Assembly: GCA_029204225.1 (NCBI GenBank)
Contig: MU832656.1
Coordinates: 1-64,000 of the forward strand
Source: Diphasiastrum complanatum
Lineage: Eukaryota > Streptophyta > Lycopodiopsida > Lycopodiales > Lycopodiaceae
DNA length: 64,000 bases
Reading direction: 5' to 3'
Part shown: in pieces, positions 13,801 to 25,037 of the stretch
Layout: each line of letters starts with the position of its first letter
Position numbering within the stretch: position 1 is the first letter of the stretch
Notes under the pieces: model-generated
What the model was told of the DNA's origin: nothing
Seen by the model: only the letters and a program-made list of their open reading frames with translations
Database searches by the model: none
Made by a program: the position numbers and the translations under genes

Positions 13801-15279
13801 ATAAGTTGAAACACTAAACATCGTCAGAGAAATGCATCAAATCTCAAATCCTATATTGAAATACATAAATTAGTTATTTCTCGCCATTAGGATTCTTTCT
13901 GCCCTTGTGTTCCTTCTTTTGCCCCCTTGAAACATATTTGTTCCTTCTTTTGCCCCTTTATGTCTATTTGTGGTCAACAAATGCTTACATACAATGCAAG
14001 CACTGTAATGTGAAACAGGCCATTCTTAGTCAAAGACCTGATATTCAGGCACCAAACGCCTATTTCTAGTCACATAATGCTTGACTGGAATACACATGAC
14101 TGTGTGTTTCTTTCGACTGGACCAACTTCTCAGAAGGGATCAGCAAGGAATATTGTTCAAACTTTTTCTGCTCAAATATCTACTACTGAAGTACTCCATC
14201 CTTGATTTGGATATTTTGATGAACCGTACAAACCACATACAATGATTTTGAGAACAAAAAACGACAGCAACCACAACATGCACTCAAATAAAAATTAAGA
14301 ATTTGAAATGATGAGAAAACGTACCAGTTTCTCTGTTTCTTGGATCAACAAGGTCCAAGCATTAAAATCTGCAGAATTGGCCTTCACCATGCCCCAAAGA
14401 CGTTCTTCCTCTGAAGTTGAACCTGTAGTTAAACACAATCGAAAAATCACGCATGCCTCATAAACAAAGACTACATATCAAAAAGGGAATTTCTTTTTAA
14501 AAAAGAAAGAGTGCCTAAGTAGTTGGCAAAAAACTCGTGGAGAAAAATAAGATGAGTAGGCACGAGTAAAGAAAAGCAAGCATGGGTCGTAAAACTCACA
14601 TGCAAGGTATCAAGACATAATGCAAAACTCACAAACTAGAAAACGTACAAAAAAATAGACTTTGGTTATAAAAAACAAAAGTACCAAGCAAAGCAAGTGA
14701 CCGAAAAAAAACCATCCACAACACTAAACACTCCCATCAAACAGCTTCTAAAAAACATATTCAAAATTTGACTTGTGATTCATGATCGCAACTGCACTCC
14801 ACAAATGCAGGTTGTTACAACAATGACCATTTACCTAGAGTGATATAACGAACATCTCTCTGTTCATCTGAATATGACGTCACATCATTTAAGCTTGCAA
14901 TAGAGAAATAAATCAGATCAAACGGTAAAATGTTAATACCAGAAAGATCATCTGGCTTCGGTTGCTCTTCCTCCTTCACTAAACTCTCTTCCACAGGATT
15001 TTCAAAGCCTTGTTGTTCCAATGCATTTTCAAAGCCTTGTGGTTCCAATGAATTTTCATAGCCTTGCTGTTCCAACGAATTCTCAAAGCCTTGGGGTTCC
15101 AATGGAGTTTCAAAGCCTTGTTGTTCCAATGAATGTTCAAAGCCTTGTGGTTCCAATGTACTTTCAACACCTTCTTGGTCCAGAGTCACGGACTTTGTGA
15201 CATCAGGTAGAGAAGCTTCTCCCATAACTTCATCAGAAACAACAGCAAGTTGATCTCCTGTAAACTCTTGGTCTCCCAT
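3580..15279 (-). CDS. PRP39: Pre-mRNA-processing factor 39 (PRP39-like U1 snRNP protein), 13 coding exons
   Basis: PRP39 is a HAT-repeat scaffold of the U1 snRNP that acts in the nucleus in 5' splice-site recognition. Coding exons read on the minus strand are 15279-14835, 14422-14325, 13252-13023, 12275-12108, 10398-10023, 8867-8724, 6179-6027, 5634-5518, 5210-5130, 4880-4728, 4496-4152, 3969-3862 and 3684-3580. All junctions have GT/AG ends and the frame is kept throughout, giving 840 residues plus TAA, close to the usual plant PRP39 length. HAT-type helices run from about residue 150 to 690 (for example [52 protein letters not shown]). The family segment [19 protein letters not shown] spans the exon 4/5 junction. 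A basic patch (KKRP) follows at about 690, and the tail is rich in Q, Y, G and P. The long last introns and a glutamate/alanine insert near residues 320-360 are unusual but in frame. A paralogous U1 HAT protein is unlikely given the collinearity. Confidence 0.96.
7409..7549. repeat. 70-bp tandem duplication in a PRP39 intron
   Basis: Two adjacent copies share CCCATAACAAAATTTGG and the following GAAACAGGG-containing stretch at an offset of 70 bp (7419 and 7489). It lies in the large intron between the exons at 8724 and 6179. No coding or structural role is visible. Confidence 0.8.
10826..10881. repeat. (TC)28 microsatellite in a PRP39 intron
   Basis: About 56 bp of uninterrupted TC dinucleotides lie in the intron between the PRP39 exons at 12108 and 10398. 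On the transcribed strand this reads as GA repeats. Open frames through it are artefacts of the simple repeat. Confidence 0.98.
11742..11979. repeat. 119-bp tandem duplication in a PRP39 intron
   Basis: Two adjacent copies, 11742-11860 and 11861-11979, begin CCTTTGTTTCAACC and differ by only a handful of substitutions without indels, so the duplication is recent. It lies in the same intron as the TC microsatellite at 10.8 kb. Confidence 0.92.
14995..15156 (-). repeat. Six tandem 27-bp units coding a 9-residue repeat in the PRP39 N-terminus
   Basis: Residues 42-95 of PRP39 are six head-to-tail 9-mers that alternate between LEPQGFExx and LEQQGFExx types, so the true higher-order unit is 54 bp encoding 18 residues. 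The array is in frame and lies in the acidic, probably disordered region before the first HAT repeat. I know of no such repeat in other PRP39 proteins, so it is probably lineage-specific and may vary in copy number. Confidence 0.9.
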
Positions 15280-17990
15280 AGTGGAGGGGTGAACTCAGAA
15301 ATTTCCACAGAATAAGCTGCACATGAAATAGATTTGAGTCACCTGACATAATATAATGATGCAAACATAGTTACCACTTGATTTGATGCAAGGAAATTGA
15401 AATCAAAATTCAATTTTATATTTACAAGACCCAAAAAATCAAACAATGTCAAACAGTAATGAAAACTGAGCTTTATTGGAATTAGCAAGAGCAATCCGTC
15501 TCAAAAATACATCATACAGAACCTCCACTTTACGTTTCCACCCTAGCATTATAAACTGTAACTTTAGATCTATATATTTGAGAGCTTTCCTGAAAAGGCT
15601 AATAAAAATCCTTTCAAAATTTTAAGTAAAACTAGAAGAAATGGGGGAGACTTTCAAAATTCTGCAGCACATCAGAATCGAGATTTGAATGCAGAATCAT
15701 TTCCAAATCAATTTGAAAACCAAAGAATCAAGACTTGTAGGATCTGTGTTCAGGGCATCTACTGCCTCAGACTATGAAGTTTCAGCACAGCACATCTGTA
15801 AAACCAACAGTTATCCAAGGTCTCTCATGTGAATGTTGAAACCCCTTGAGTTTTGAAAAGAGTGTATCACCTCTCAACTCTCAAGGAGCAATGCTACATA
15901 CAGCTCTCCCTGCAAAGAGCTCTGGAAGTGTATTGGCAACACAACAAACCAGCCATTTGCAGGGCGTGCTGGATGTAGATGTGCTTGACACTTTACAAAA
16001 AGGCAGAAAGGGCGTGACAAATGTAGAAGTGCCCTTTTTTGGCAATAGCAAAAACAAGGGCACTTCTCAAAATTGATGGAAAAACTGAATCTTGATCTTT
16101 CCAAGCGCACTATAAGTCTACCAGCATGAGAGAGGATGAGGCTCCTTTAGCACATAAGATGTAGGCTGCCATCATCCCAAATTTACCTGCCTCTAAAGGC
16201 AGGTAATCAAACTTTGATGAAGGTTTACGACTGTCATTTTTAGAGGTGGGAATTGTATCATGAGATATGAAAGTCTACCTTGGAAGCAATGACTGTTTAG
16301 TGGGCTTTCTTCAACCCAATTATTTCTCATCGTCGCAACAAGTTATCTACCTCCAGCATGTGGCGCAGGAATACTCTGTTGGCCTTTTTGGAACAAAAAA
16401 AATGTAGCAAATAGAGATAACATCCAACACTGCCAAGGCAACACTGCCTTTTCATCAAAAAATGTGCCTTGGAAATTGCAACAGAGGGAAAGAAGAAACA
16501 AGATACAGATAAATGTTACAACATGTGCGAACAGACTAAAATTTCTCCCACAGCTTAAGGATATAACTGAGCAGCAGAGATTAGAAAACCACATAATTCA
16601 ATAATTAGGTTTCAGAATATGGTACTCCAGATTCTCTAGTTACTTTTAAATACATAAAGAAGAAGAATGTATCATCAATCATGCTGCAGTCTGAAAAGTT
16701 CTACATAACTTTACTTATTTGTGTTAAGCAGCCAGAAGTACATTGCAAGAAACTTAGAAACACTTGCATGAGTATGAATGCAGAATTTCATTGAAAACAA
16801 TCAAAGCAGCAATGGATCTATTTCATTATAAAATTATCTGCAGCGACCTACAAACCCTTATAAATGGAGAAACCCAACATACTTGGTCCAGTACAGAAAC
16901 CAATGGAAGTTTGCATTAAAAAAATGGTGCTTACCTTGTAGGATTGGATAATCACAATATGGCAGCTAATGTGCAATATATGTCTAATTTTGTTAGAGTA
17001 TTACTCAAGTTTCTCACGAAGTACTACATCTGCAAGCGCAAATCAGGACTGCTTGGTATACTGATACGGTACGTTACAAGCTTAGACAACACTACTAATG
17101 CATAATCCAATAGTTTTCTTAAAAGTGACAGTGTCCAGTCCATGAAAACCTCCAAGAGTTTAGCATACAAAGTAGCGAAATTTCAAGTCAATATTTTCTT
17201 TAAAACACCCAACGTTTTTTTGCTTGCTGGAGAGAAAAATCTTGGCCGTGAAAATGACCATAGGAGAGGCAATTTCTTGCAAATCAACAGCATAAGGCAC
17301 CAGCAAAGCACAAAAAAAGTTGACAGTTCAAGATGTCCAGTTGACAAAGTAAATGCCTGTATGTCAGAGATAGAAAGCTCGGTCCTTCCCAACGAATATC
17401 AAAGGCTATTCATCCCTAAATGAACTATGAACATCAGATGAAACCCTAACCCCTAATACCCCTGGGACAGCATTCAAGAACGTAAAACCAGATAACTGTG
17501 ATAACTAAGCATTCACCTCAGGAATCGAGCAGAACAATAATGGGAAAACATAATGGAGGCAGACAACAAAATGGGAATCACTTCGGCTGTAAAAGAAAGG
17601 GCGCTCAAATCACTCAAAGATGTTCAGGTGAAACGCTTCGCACGAATCCTCACTTGAAGTTGACGATAAACACAACTACAGATCGCAACTGATGCAAGAA
17701 AACGTAAAGACACTGGGTACTTCACAAACAAAGCTCATCAGACACCATACCTTTCAACGCCGCCAAAAGAAATGAAAAACAAAACCCCTCGCAGACGATG
17801 CTTCAGCTGATCCAAAAACACACAGGGTTTGCAGCAACCAGCTCTTAGCTCTTCTCCCTGCTGCAACCAAGGCGTTGCTAGTAAGGTGAAGGGCAGAGAC
17901 GATGAGGACGATGATCGAGGAGGAGGAGGATATGAAAGCGCATGAACTGCGAGAGCAAGAACCAAAACGGCAGCAGCGAACTCTTTGGTA
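15280..17990 (-). other. PRP39 5' leader: UTR exon, large first intron and probable promoter-proximal exon
   Basis: Directly before the ATG the minus strand has a short untranslated stretch ending at 15316 with a good acceptor (CATGTGCAG). A matching donor (AAAG|GTATGG) is seen at 17751/17750, which would place a first non-coding exon at about 17751-17990 and a leader intron of about 2.4 kb. The transcription start itself is not resolved. The short frame 17965-17738 on this strand would fall in this exon and could be a uORF or chance. Confidence 0.45.
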
Positions 17991-19367
17991 CCAGAAGAAG
18001 AAGAAGATAGGGAAGAAGATAGGTTTTCTTGTTCAGCCGGTCGTCTCCCAATTCACCGGCTGCAGGCAGTTGCCTATGGCCCTAATTTTGACCCAGGTGG
18101 AGGCAGCAGCAAGTGAGGAGGTCATTAGAATTATCTCCAAAGCCTCAACCTTCTTCTATGACCCTCACATATGTGTCCTTTCCACAGTGAATGATGTAAG
18201 TTGTGGAGGTCTCGGTTTCCCTTTTTCAAGATTCGTAGAGGCAAGAAAACCAAACTTTTCAACTGCGCCATGGAATTCTAAACCGTTAATGAAATTTGTA
18301 TTTTTTGTGAATGTGAGTTGATCTTGTAATAACTCATAGGTAATCTTCATGGTTGCATTTGATTGATGCATCAGTCCCCAGCTCCCCTCAAACTTGTAAA
18401 AGCTCATTTTTTTCCAACCACTGATTTTAGCATTCCTTGCGTACTTCTTCACCCGATCGGGCATTGAGAGGATGCTAGATTTGCATGTAAAGGGCCACAA
18501 TGACCCCCTCCCCATCATCTTCAAGGGTGAACTTGTTTTAATGCTATGAGGTTGGTTCAATATTAGTGGCAACATCCATTTCCCAATGGCTCCCACCATC
18601 TCACTTGCCAAGAAAGAAAAGTGGATTGTAAGGGAGTTTCAAAAGTTTGTGATAAGTAGAAATGGAACATTAAATGTGATTGGACCATTTGAATCCATGT
18701 TTCAAGATAGGTCTATAATCCAATCCTTGAGTTAACTCTGGCAACTCAATATGTTTGGGCCCCTTGTCGCCTCATGTTCCACATGGTGGCAATTTTGAAC
18801 CAGGTTTGCAAGTATGAAAGTAAGTACGGGAGTCACTTTTTGGCCTTGCGTTGCAAAGGCAATACTATGTGTTGAGGTCGGTCAATGGTGTATTAAACAA
18901 GAACGATGTGGTACTATACCACAAAGGCCTTGCCATGTCATATTGTCATATTTTGACTTTGACTTTTTGTGAAGAATAAAAGAATGTAGAAGAATAGCTT
19001 AGTGAAATTTTGACGATTGTTTTTAACTTTTAGAGGCAAATGTTTTATGGATTGTGATGATGGTTTTCCGTTAATCCAACAACTTTAGCATTATGGCAAG
19101 GCGTTTTTGACATAACACTACAAGAATAACTTGAATACATACATTTAGAACTTCAATGGATAATACCAAAGTTCGGTACAAGCACTAGAAACTTAAATAT
19201 CTTACGATACAATTTTCGTTTTTTTGTCTTTTAGAAGACGGGTTTGGACTTGTAAGTCTAAAATTGCTATATACCAGCTTGTTATTGCGTTCACATGAAG
19301 AAATCTAACATAATAAGATTTTTCGATAATTATTATTCCATTTTATTAGACAACACAAAGTAAAAAA
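17991..19367. other. Upstream intergenic region, no gene recognised
   Basis: Lies between the probable PRP39 promoter and the copia-type element. Overlapping open frames of 139 and 148 codons on opposite strands (17902-18321 plus, 18611-18165 minus) have no recognisable domain and shadow each other. I support neither as a gene. Confidence 0.4.
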
Positions 19368-19668
19368 TGTGAAGAATAAAAAGCCATCCAACTTGTCTAC
19401 AAGGGTTGACGAGGAAAATCATCTTGCTTGTGCATTTACAAGTTGTAAATATCATTCTCTAGCATGTACAAACTCGAGCTACATGACATGCACAATGTCT
19501 AGATGGTCATATTTCACTTTGTTCCATTGTATATATCAAAGGTATGTGAATTGAGCATATGACCTAGTAGATTTGGGTGAGTTTGAGTTAGGTAGATCTA
19601 GATTTGATGACATGCATAAAACTAGATGACATGCAAAATCAGTTAGTGTGCATGCATGCAACATGCAA
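19368..19668 (+). repeat. 5' LTR segment of the copia-type element
   Basis: This 301-bp stretch matches 22505-22805 with 8 mismatches by eye and no indel, about 97% identity. It starts TGTGAAGAATAAAAAG. The full 5' LTR probably runs further downstream, because only the part surviving in the truncated 3' copy can be delimited by comparison. Confidence 0.9.
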
Positions 19669-20261
19669 GTCAGTATACATGTTCTACACATGTCCAAGTC
19701 ATCTAGGGAAGTCACATGCAAGACATGCAAACAATATTGGACACATGCATGTAGTTTTGGCATTTGGACAAAGTAGGTAGGAGTTAGGTGCAATTTCAGC
19801 ATGCAAGCTGTTAGGTGTCAATATGGTAGTAGTTTACACTTGATTAGGACATTATAGCTTGTTGGAAAGTTAGAAGAGTCCTCTTTCCAGTGCAATTGGT
19901 TTCAGCTAATTCTGATGATCCTAGTAGGAGTTAGAAGCTCTTAAAGAGGGTAGGGAGAGACCCAAAACCCGAGTGGACACTTTTTGATTAGAATATATTG
20001 CATGCATGATTGGTTGTTCACAGTTTTGGTACTCAATCTGAGATAAAATTGGATAAGACAAAATTATGTTGTCATAGACACATCATTTCACACAAAGTGT
20101 TGTGTTTTGAGTTGAATGTGTGTTTCTTGAGTGTGTTTCATTCATTTGAAACTCGTGAAAAATTTGACATCAAAATTGTAAGTGCTTCATCTGTAGATAG
20201 AGGCTAGATCCAAATTCAAGTTGATTGGTCCTCTATTGTGAGATAGGTCTCACATATTCTG

Positions 20262-21025
20262 TTGCATGATTTCAATAGGTTGGATCAACTTTGCATGTTA
20301 GATTCTAGATTGAAAGAGAACCAACAATTGAATTCCATTTTTGTTATCCAATTTACAAAGAGTCTTCACATTCATGGCATCTTTCTCTTTGAAGCTAGTG
20401 AAAGACTAGACACCTTCAACTATTCAGTTTGGAAGGATAGGATAGAATCTTTGTTGATTCTTTATGGAGTAATGGACATATTATTAGTAATTGAAGTTGA
20501 ACCTGAAGCTTATGATGAGGCTCAGAGGTTCAAGAAGAGAGCAAAGATTGCTCTTCATATCATCAAGATCAACATCTTTGATGAGATGCTGAGAGAAATA
20601 AGTTCATGCACCTCAGCCAAGGAGACTTGGGAAACTCTTAAGAACATTCATGAAGCAAAGATCACATCAAGACTTTTTACTCTTAGAAATCAGATCTTTT
20701 CTAGTTTCAAAGAGTTGATGAAAGTGCTTCAACTTTTGTAATGAGAGTTAAAGATCTTCACAGAGAGATAGCATGCATAGGTGATACTCTAGAGAACTGT
20801 GAACTAGTTCAAGTAGTCCTTAATGGACTTAGGAAAGAGTATGCAAATTTTGTGCAATCTTATGCTATCAAGGAGGAGCTACCATCTTTGAAGGCTCTGC
20901 ATGAAGTTCTTATTTCTGAAGAATGCAGGCAAAAGAACAAGCTATTGAAGATCAACACACTTTCAAGGAAGGATGGTCAAAGCTCACTTTGCCAAGATCA
21001 AGTCAAGAAGGAGGAGCAAGCATAG
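20262..21025 (+). pseudogene. Copia-type gag (UBN2/gag-polypeptide family), frameshifted
   Basis: Retroelement capsid precursor. The first frame (20262-20741) carries the family signature: FNYSVWKDRIESLL, an acidic linker, then SAKETWETLKNIHEAK. The reading then shifts near 20730, and the capsid C-terminus continues from 20741 (MRVKDLHREIACIGDTLE, VVLNGLRKEYANF, LHEVLISEE). A CCHC zinc knuckle is not evident, which is unusual for an active copia gag. The gag is broken by at least one frameshift and then runs into the protease frame, which overlaps at 20973. Confidence 0.85.
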
Positions 21026-21784
21026 TTTTTCTCAAGCCTTCACCAAGGTCAAATCAAAGGACAAAGCAAAGAACAAAGACTATGGTGGAGTAGAAGATGA
21101 TTCAACTCATTCTTCTAACTTCAAGAAGAAGACTCAAAAAGATCAAGCCAATTTTATCATAGAAGACTTACATGCAAGTTGTGGAGAGGCATCTCTCATG
21201 ATGTCTAGTTTCTCCTCTTTACCCTTTAATGATGTATCTTGGTATATTGATAGTGGAGCCACAACTCATATGAGCTGCTCCAAGAGTTCTTTTATTTCTA
21301 TTGAACCTTATCAAGAACTTAAGAATCAATATACACTGCTGTTGATGATGCATGTGCAATTGAAGGAGTTGGAAGTTGACACTTTCCATGTACTTTATGT
21401 TCCTAATCTCACAAAGAATGTGATTAGTGTTGGAAAGTTATTTGATGATGGTTTTGAAGTGGATTTCAATGTCAATAGTTGTTTCATAAAGAAGAAGATA
21501 AGATCCTTTCATGTGGATCTAGATATGGAGGCATTTTCAAGTTAGATGTGCATGAAAATGCAAGAGCATGTGATGTTGCATTGATGACTTATGTTCCCAA
21601 GGAGGAGTTATGGCATAGGAAATTGCATGTTTCCAATTTCATATCTATGCCTATTATGGTCAAGGAGATCAAGCCAAGAGTGGCTTATTCTATGGCAAAA
21701 TCACATATGGATCCATATTTGATGTCTTCTACCAAGACAAAGCATCCTAATGCAAGTGAAAGCTTGAAAAATGCACTAAATTGA
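20973..21784 (+). pseudogene. Copia-type protease and GAG-pre-integrase remnant
   Basis: Aspartic protease of the copia polyprotein. WYIDSGATTHMSCSKSSF gives the catalytic DSGA motif, and FHVLYVPNLTKNVISVGKL is the conserved strand region that follows. A frameshift near 21.5 kb moves the reading to a frame with LWHRKLHVSNF, a degraded form of the LWHxRLGH pre-integrase motif. The polyprotein ends there, with no DDE integrase following. Confidence 0.85.
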
Positions 21785-21830
21785 CTCAAAATTGGGTGTA
21801 TGAAGCTCAAAATGCACCAAACTGAATTTT

Positions 21831-22238
21831 ATGTTTCTAAAACATCTAGAAAGCAAGATATTGTATCATCATTTGTATGCTCTTAAATTGAGTAAGAGCA
21901 AGTATGAGTTTAGTACTCATAGTTTGAAAAAAAGAGTTTTTTCATGTTTTGAGGCATTTTGTGAACTTCTTTTGAGAGTAAGTGAAACATCCAATGAGGA
22001 CACTTACATTCTTAAGAAAGCATTTAGCCTCAATTTGATCAAGTTAGAGTATGGTTTCAAGATTAGATCCATTTTGGATAGAGTTCATAGTGTTTGGACT
22101 AATGAAGCTAGTGTGCTTAATCTTGAATATTGCTCAAGGTATAAACTTGATCTTTGTGGTCATTATGAGGCTCGGAGGCCTCATATTTTTCAGATTTTGG
22201 TGCAGTCAACTTCATGCATGTGGACTTTGCAATCCTAG
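21831..22238 (+). other. Unrecognised 135-codon frame in the place of pol
   Basis: This open frame occupies the interval in which a complete copia element would have integrase and reverse transcriptase. The translation is hydrophobic and basic, with no motif I recognise. It could be a captured segment or chance. It lies between the pre-integrase remnant and the 3' polypurine tract. Confidence 0.25.
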
Positions 22239-22504
22239 GATCGACATCAGGCATGGAGGAGGCACATTGGCATAGAAGCAGATTGGTGGAATATTTTTCA
22301 AAGGCATTTGGAAAAGATTTCTGTCAAAGAGGTCTTATCATGGTTATGGTAAGGGTGCTGCTATGATGAATTCTTTGTTCATCTTCAATTCAAACTCAAA
22401 GCAAAGAATCCACACACAAAAACTTTCTTCATCAACAATTCAACCAACTTTGAAGAATTTCAAGTTCAAGTGATCAAGCCAAGTTGATAACTTTTTAGGA
22501 GGAG

Positions 22505-22805
22505 TGTGAAGAATAAAAAGCCATCCAATTTGTCTACATGGGTTGATGAGGAAAATCATCTTGCTTGTGCATTTACAAGTTGTAAATATCATTCTCTAGC
22601 ATGTACAAACTCAAGCTACATGACATGCACAATGTCTAGATGGTCATATTTCACTTTGTTCCATTGTATATATCAAAGGTATGTGAATTGAGCATATAAC
22701 CTTGTAGATTTGGGCGAGTTTGAGTTAGGTGGATCTAGATTTGATGACATGCATAAAACTAGATGACATGCAAAATCAGTTAGTGTGCATGCATGCAACA
22801 TGCAA
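22505..22805 (+). repeat. 3' LTR segment, truncated
   Basis: Direct repeat of 19368-19668 immediately after a purine tract. Similarity ends abruptly at 22805 (after ACATGCAA), followed by unrelated sequence and then a gypsy polymerase fragment. This suggests that a later insertion or deletion removed the rest of the LTR. Confidence 0.9.
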
Positions 22806-22960
22806 TCACTACATGCAGCTTGCAAGTAACCAGAGAAGCCTAGGTGGTAGGGTGACATGGCAGGTGTCTTGTAAACCTCCTCTCTCTCTGAAGATAAGGA
22901 AGTAGTTACTTTGTTTGGAGACAGATATGTACATGCATCTGGGATGGTTCATTTGCTAAT

Positions 22961-23863
22961 GTGATGGAAATTTTTGATTCAAAGTATGAAGCTTATTCTT
23001 TATTTGCCAAACCCATTTTAGATTTCTTTGAAATGCATTTAAGTAGTTGTGAATTGTCAAAAATTCCTAAGACCGTGGACTTAGATCATGAGCAAATAGA
23101 GAAGAATAAGATATTAATTGAATTCAAATATGTTTTTCGAGTTGAATTACCTCGTGGAATACCACCGTCTAGGTCGATAGACCACAGAATTGAGTTAATT
23201 CCAGGTAGTCACTCTGTCTCTAGACAATCTTATCGTTTTTCTCAAAAAGAAGAGACAAAGATTACTAATCAAATAGAAAATTATCTTAAGATGAGTCATA
23301 TTCAAACAAGTAAGTCACCATGGGGTGCTCATATTTTTCTGAAAACGAAGAAAGATGGAGGCTTCTGGATGTGTGTTGACTACAAGGGGTTGAAAATACC
23401 TATTAATAATAAATATCCATTACCCCGAATGGATGATCTGGTAGATCGATTAGGTAGGACTAAATACTTCATAAAAATAGATCTCAGAGCCCGATATCAT
23501 CAGATTAGGATTCATCTGAATGATGTGCAAGAGACTAGTTTTTGAATGGAGATTCGGTCATTGTGAATTCCTTGTGCTTCCTTGAATGCACGTACTACAT
23601 TCCAACAAATGATGAACGATATTTTTTGTCCATATCTGGGTCAATGTGTAGTTGTATTCTTAGATGATATTCTCATCTACAATAGAACACTTAAGGAGCA
23701 TCTGAATCATCTCAAGACTATCTTGAGAATTTTCAGAAGAGATAAATTATATGCTAAAGAATCTAAGTGTGAGTTCTTTAAGCATGAGCTAGTATACATC
23801 GGTCATAACATCACCCGTGGTGGGTTGAAGATAGGCGATAGTAATGATTACCCTCCTTTTTAA
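22961..23863 (+). pseudogene. Ty3/gypsy reverse transcriptase fragment
   Basis: N-terminal half of a chromovirus-like RT. The segment IDHRIELIPGS precedes the fingers (SPWGAHIFLKTKKDG, MCVDYKGLK, INNKYPLPRMDDLVDRL) and the palm strand FIKIDLRARYHQIRI. After frameshifts and a stop at about 23.55-23.59 kb comes TTFQQMMNDIFCPYL, then the catalytic FLDDILIYN and the thumb start [13 protein letters not shown]. Both flanks are other elements. No LTR can be paired with it. Dead through stops and frameshifts. Confidence 0.92.
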
Positions 23864-24560
23864 TATAGACATTTCCATCAGCAGAAGAAGGATGGAAACC
23901 TCCTCTTTAATAGCATCATCAAACTTCTTGTACCAAGCCCGTGAGGCCTGTTTTAGCCCATAAATTGACTTATGAAGTTTACATACTAAATGCTCTTCAT
24001 CTGGCTTGACATATCCTTCTGACTACTTCATGAGAATTGTCTCCTGCAAGTCTCCATTCAAAAAAGCAGTGCAAACATCCATTTGGTGTGCTTCCCAATC
24101 CAAGTGTGCTGCCAAAGCCTAGCTTAGTGAAAATGTCAACTAGTTGTTCATTCGTACTACAATGAACAACATGAATTTCACGACTCATCAGCCTCTCACG
24201 TATAAAGTGATACTGAATCTCAATCTGTTTGGTTCTCGCATGGAACACTGGATTCTTTTCTAGTTGAATGCCACTCTGACTGTCGCTATGTAAAGTCGTG
24301 AAATTTTCCTGTTTCATGCCAACTTCTTCCAAGATTTGCCTCAACCATATAACTTCATGTGCTACACTACACATTGCCTTATACTCTGCTTCTGTAGTGG
24401 ATAAAGCAACTATACCTTGCTTTTTACTAGACTAGGAAAAACAACTGCCACAAAGCTGGAATACATACCCTGTGGTGGATCTACGATCATTATAGTCACC
24501 TCCCCAATCCGCATCCACGAAGATTATATCTATCAAGATCCTGCAAAAATCAATTTTTAC
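23864..24560 (-). pseudogene. Chimeric copia fragment: RNase H followed by RT on the same strand
   Basis: Reading the minus strand from 24.53 kb, the copia RNase H comes first (DADWGGDYNDRRSTTGYVF, QGIVALSTTEAEY, VIWLRQILEE, HSDSQSGIQLEKNPVFHARTKQIEI, EQLVDIFTKL). It is followed at 24.06-23.87 kb by RT sequence that should precede it: an AFLNGDLQ-type motif, then [25 protein letters not shown]. This order is reversed relative to any copia polyprotein, so two element copies have been joined at about 24.1 kb by tandem insertion or recombination. Confidence 0.85.
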
Positions 24561-25037
24561 TCTCGTCAAACTGCAAAAACCCCAATTTTTGTCATACAAA
24601 AACCTTCTCCAAAATTCTACTACATATTTATTTGTGTCAGATTTATTCACTGTAAGATCGAGGAAGGTTAGTTTTTACCATGTTTGTCAGAAAACAGCCA
24701 GATCAGTGATTTTTTTATCAAAAATAGTAGTGAAAAAACCTTCATCGAGTCAACCCTCGCCCAATCAAGCTTCACTAGAATTATTTTTAGGTTCTGATCT
24801 ATCAGATCTAGCCTCTTTCAAACTTTGGAACCATTATGTTATATTTTGATAATGATTATGAAAAATCATTATTTTAGTGACGATCGCTTGAGCAAGATCT
24901 AATTTCTCAAAAATCAGAAATTTGATTCTTTTCAAGTGATAGAGATTTTATAGATCTGATCTGATATAATCTAAGATAGGATTTTGTTTGAAAAATCTAG
25001 ATCCAATCTCATTATCTGATTGACGTAATTTGGAATT

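Larger units (their letters stand above)
19368..22805 (+). mobile_element. Copia-type LTR element with gag and protease only (defective or non-autonomous)
   Basis: The element is bounded by directly repeated 301-bp LTR segments. A polypurine tract (TTTTTAGGAGGAG) abuts the 3' LTR start TGTGAAG at 22505. Inside, in order, are a UBN2/gag-2-like capsid region, a retropepsin with the DSGATTHM active-site motif and a GAG-pre-integrase motif (LWHRKLHVSNF). After about 21.7 kb no integrase, reverse transcriptase or RNase H can be found. Instead there is about 800 bp holding an unrecognised 135-codon frame (21831-22238). The 3' LTR stops matching after 22805, so it looks truncated by the neighbouring gypsy fragment. 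No target-site duplication can therefore be tested. A tRNA-primer site could not be located with confidence. Confidence 0.85.

Noticed and set aside
17902-18611. Overlapping frames of 139 (plus) and 148 (minus) codons upstream of PRP39
   Set aside because: They overlap each other and the probable PRP39 leader and have no domain or splice support.
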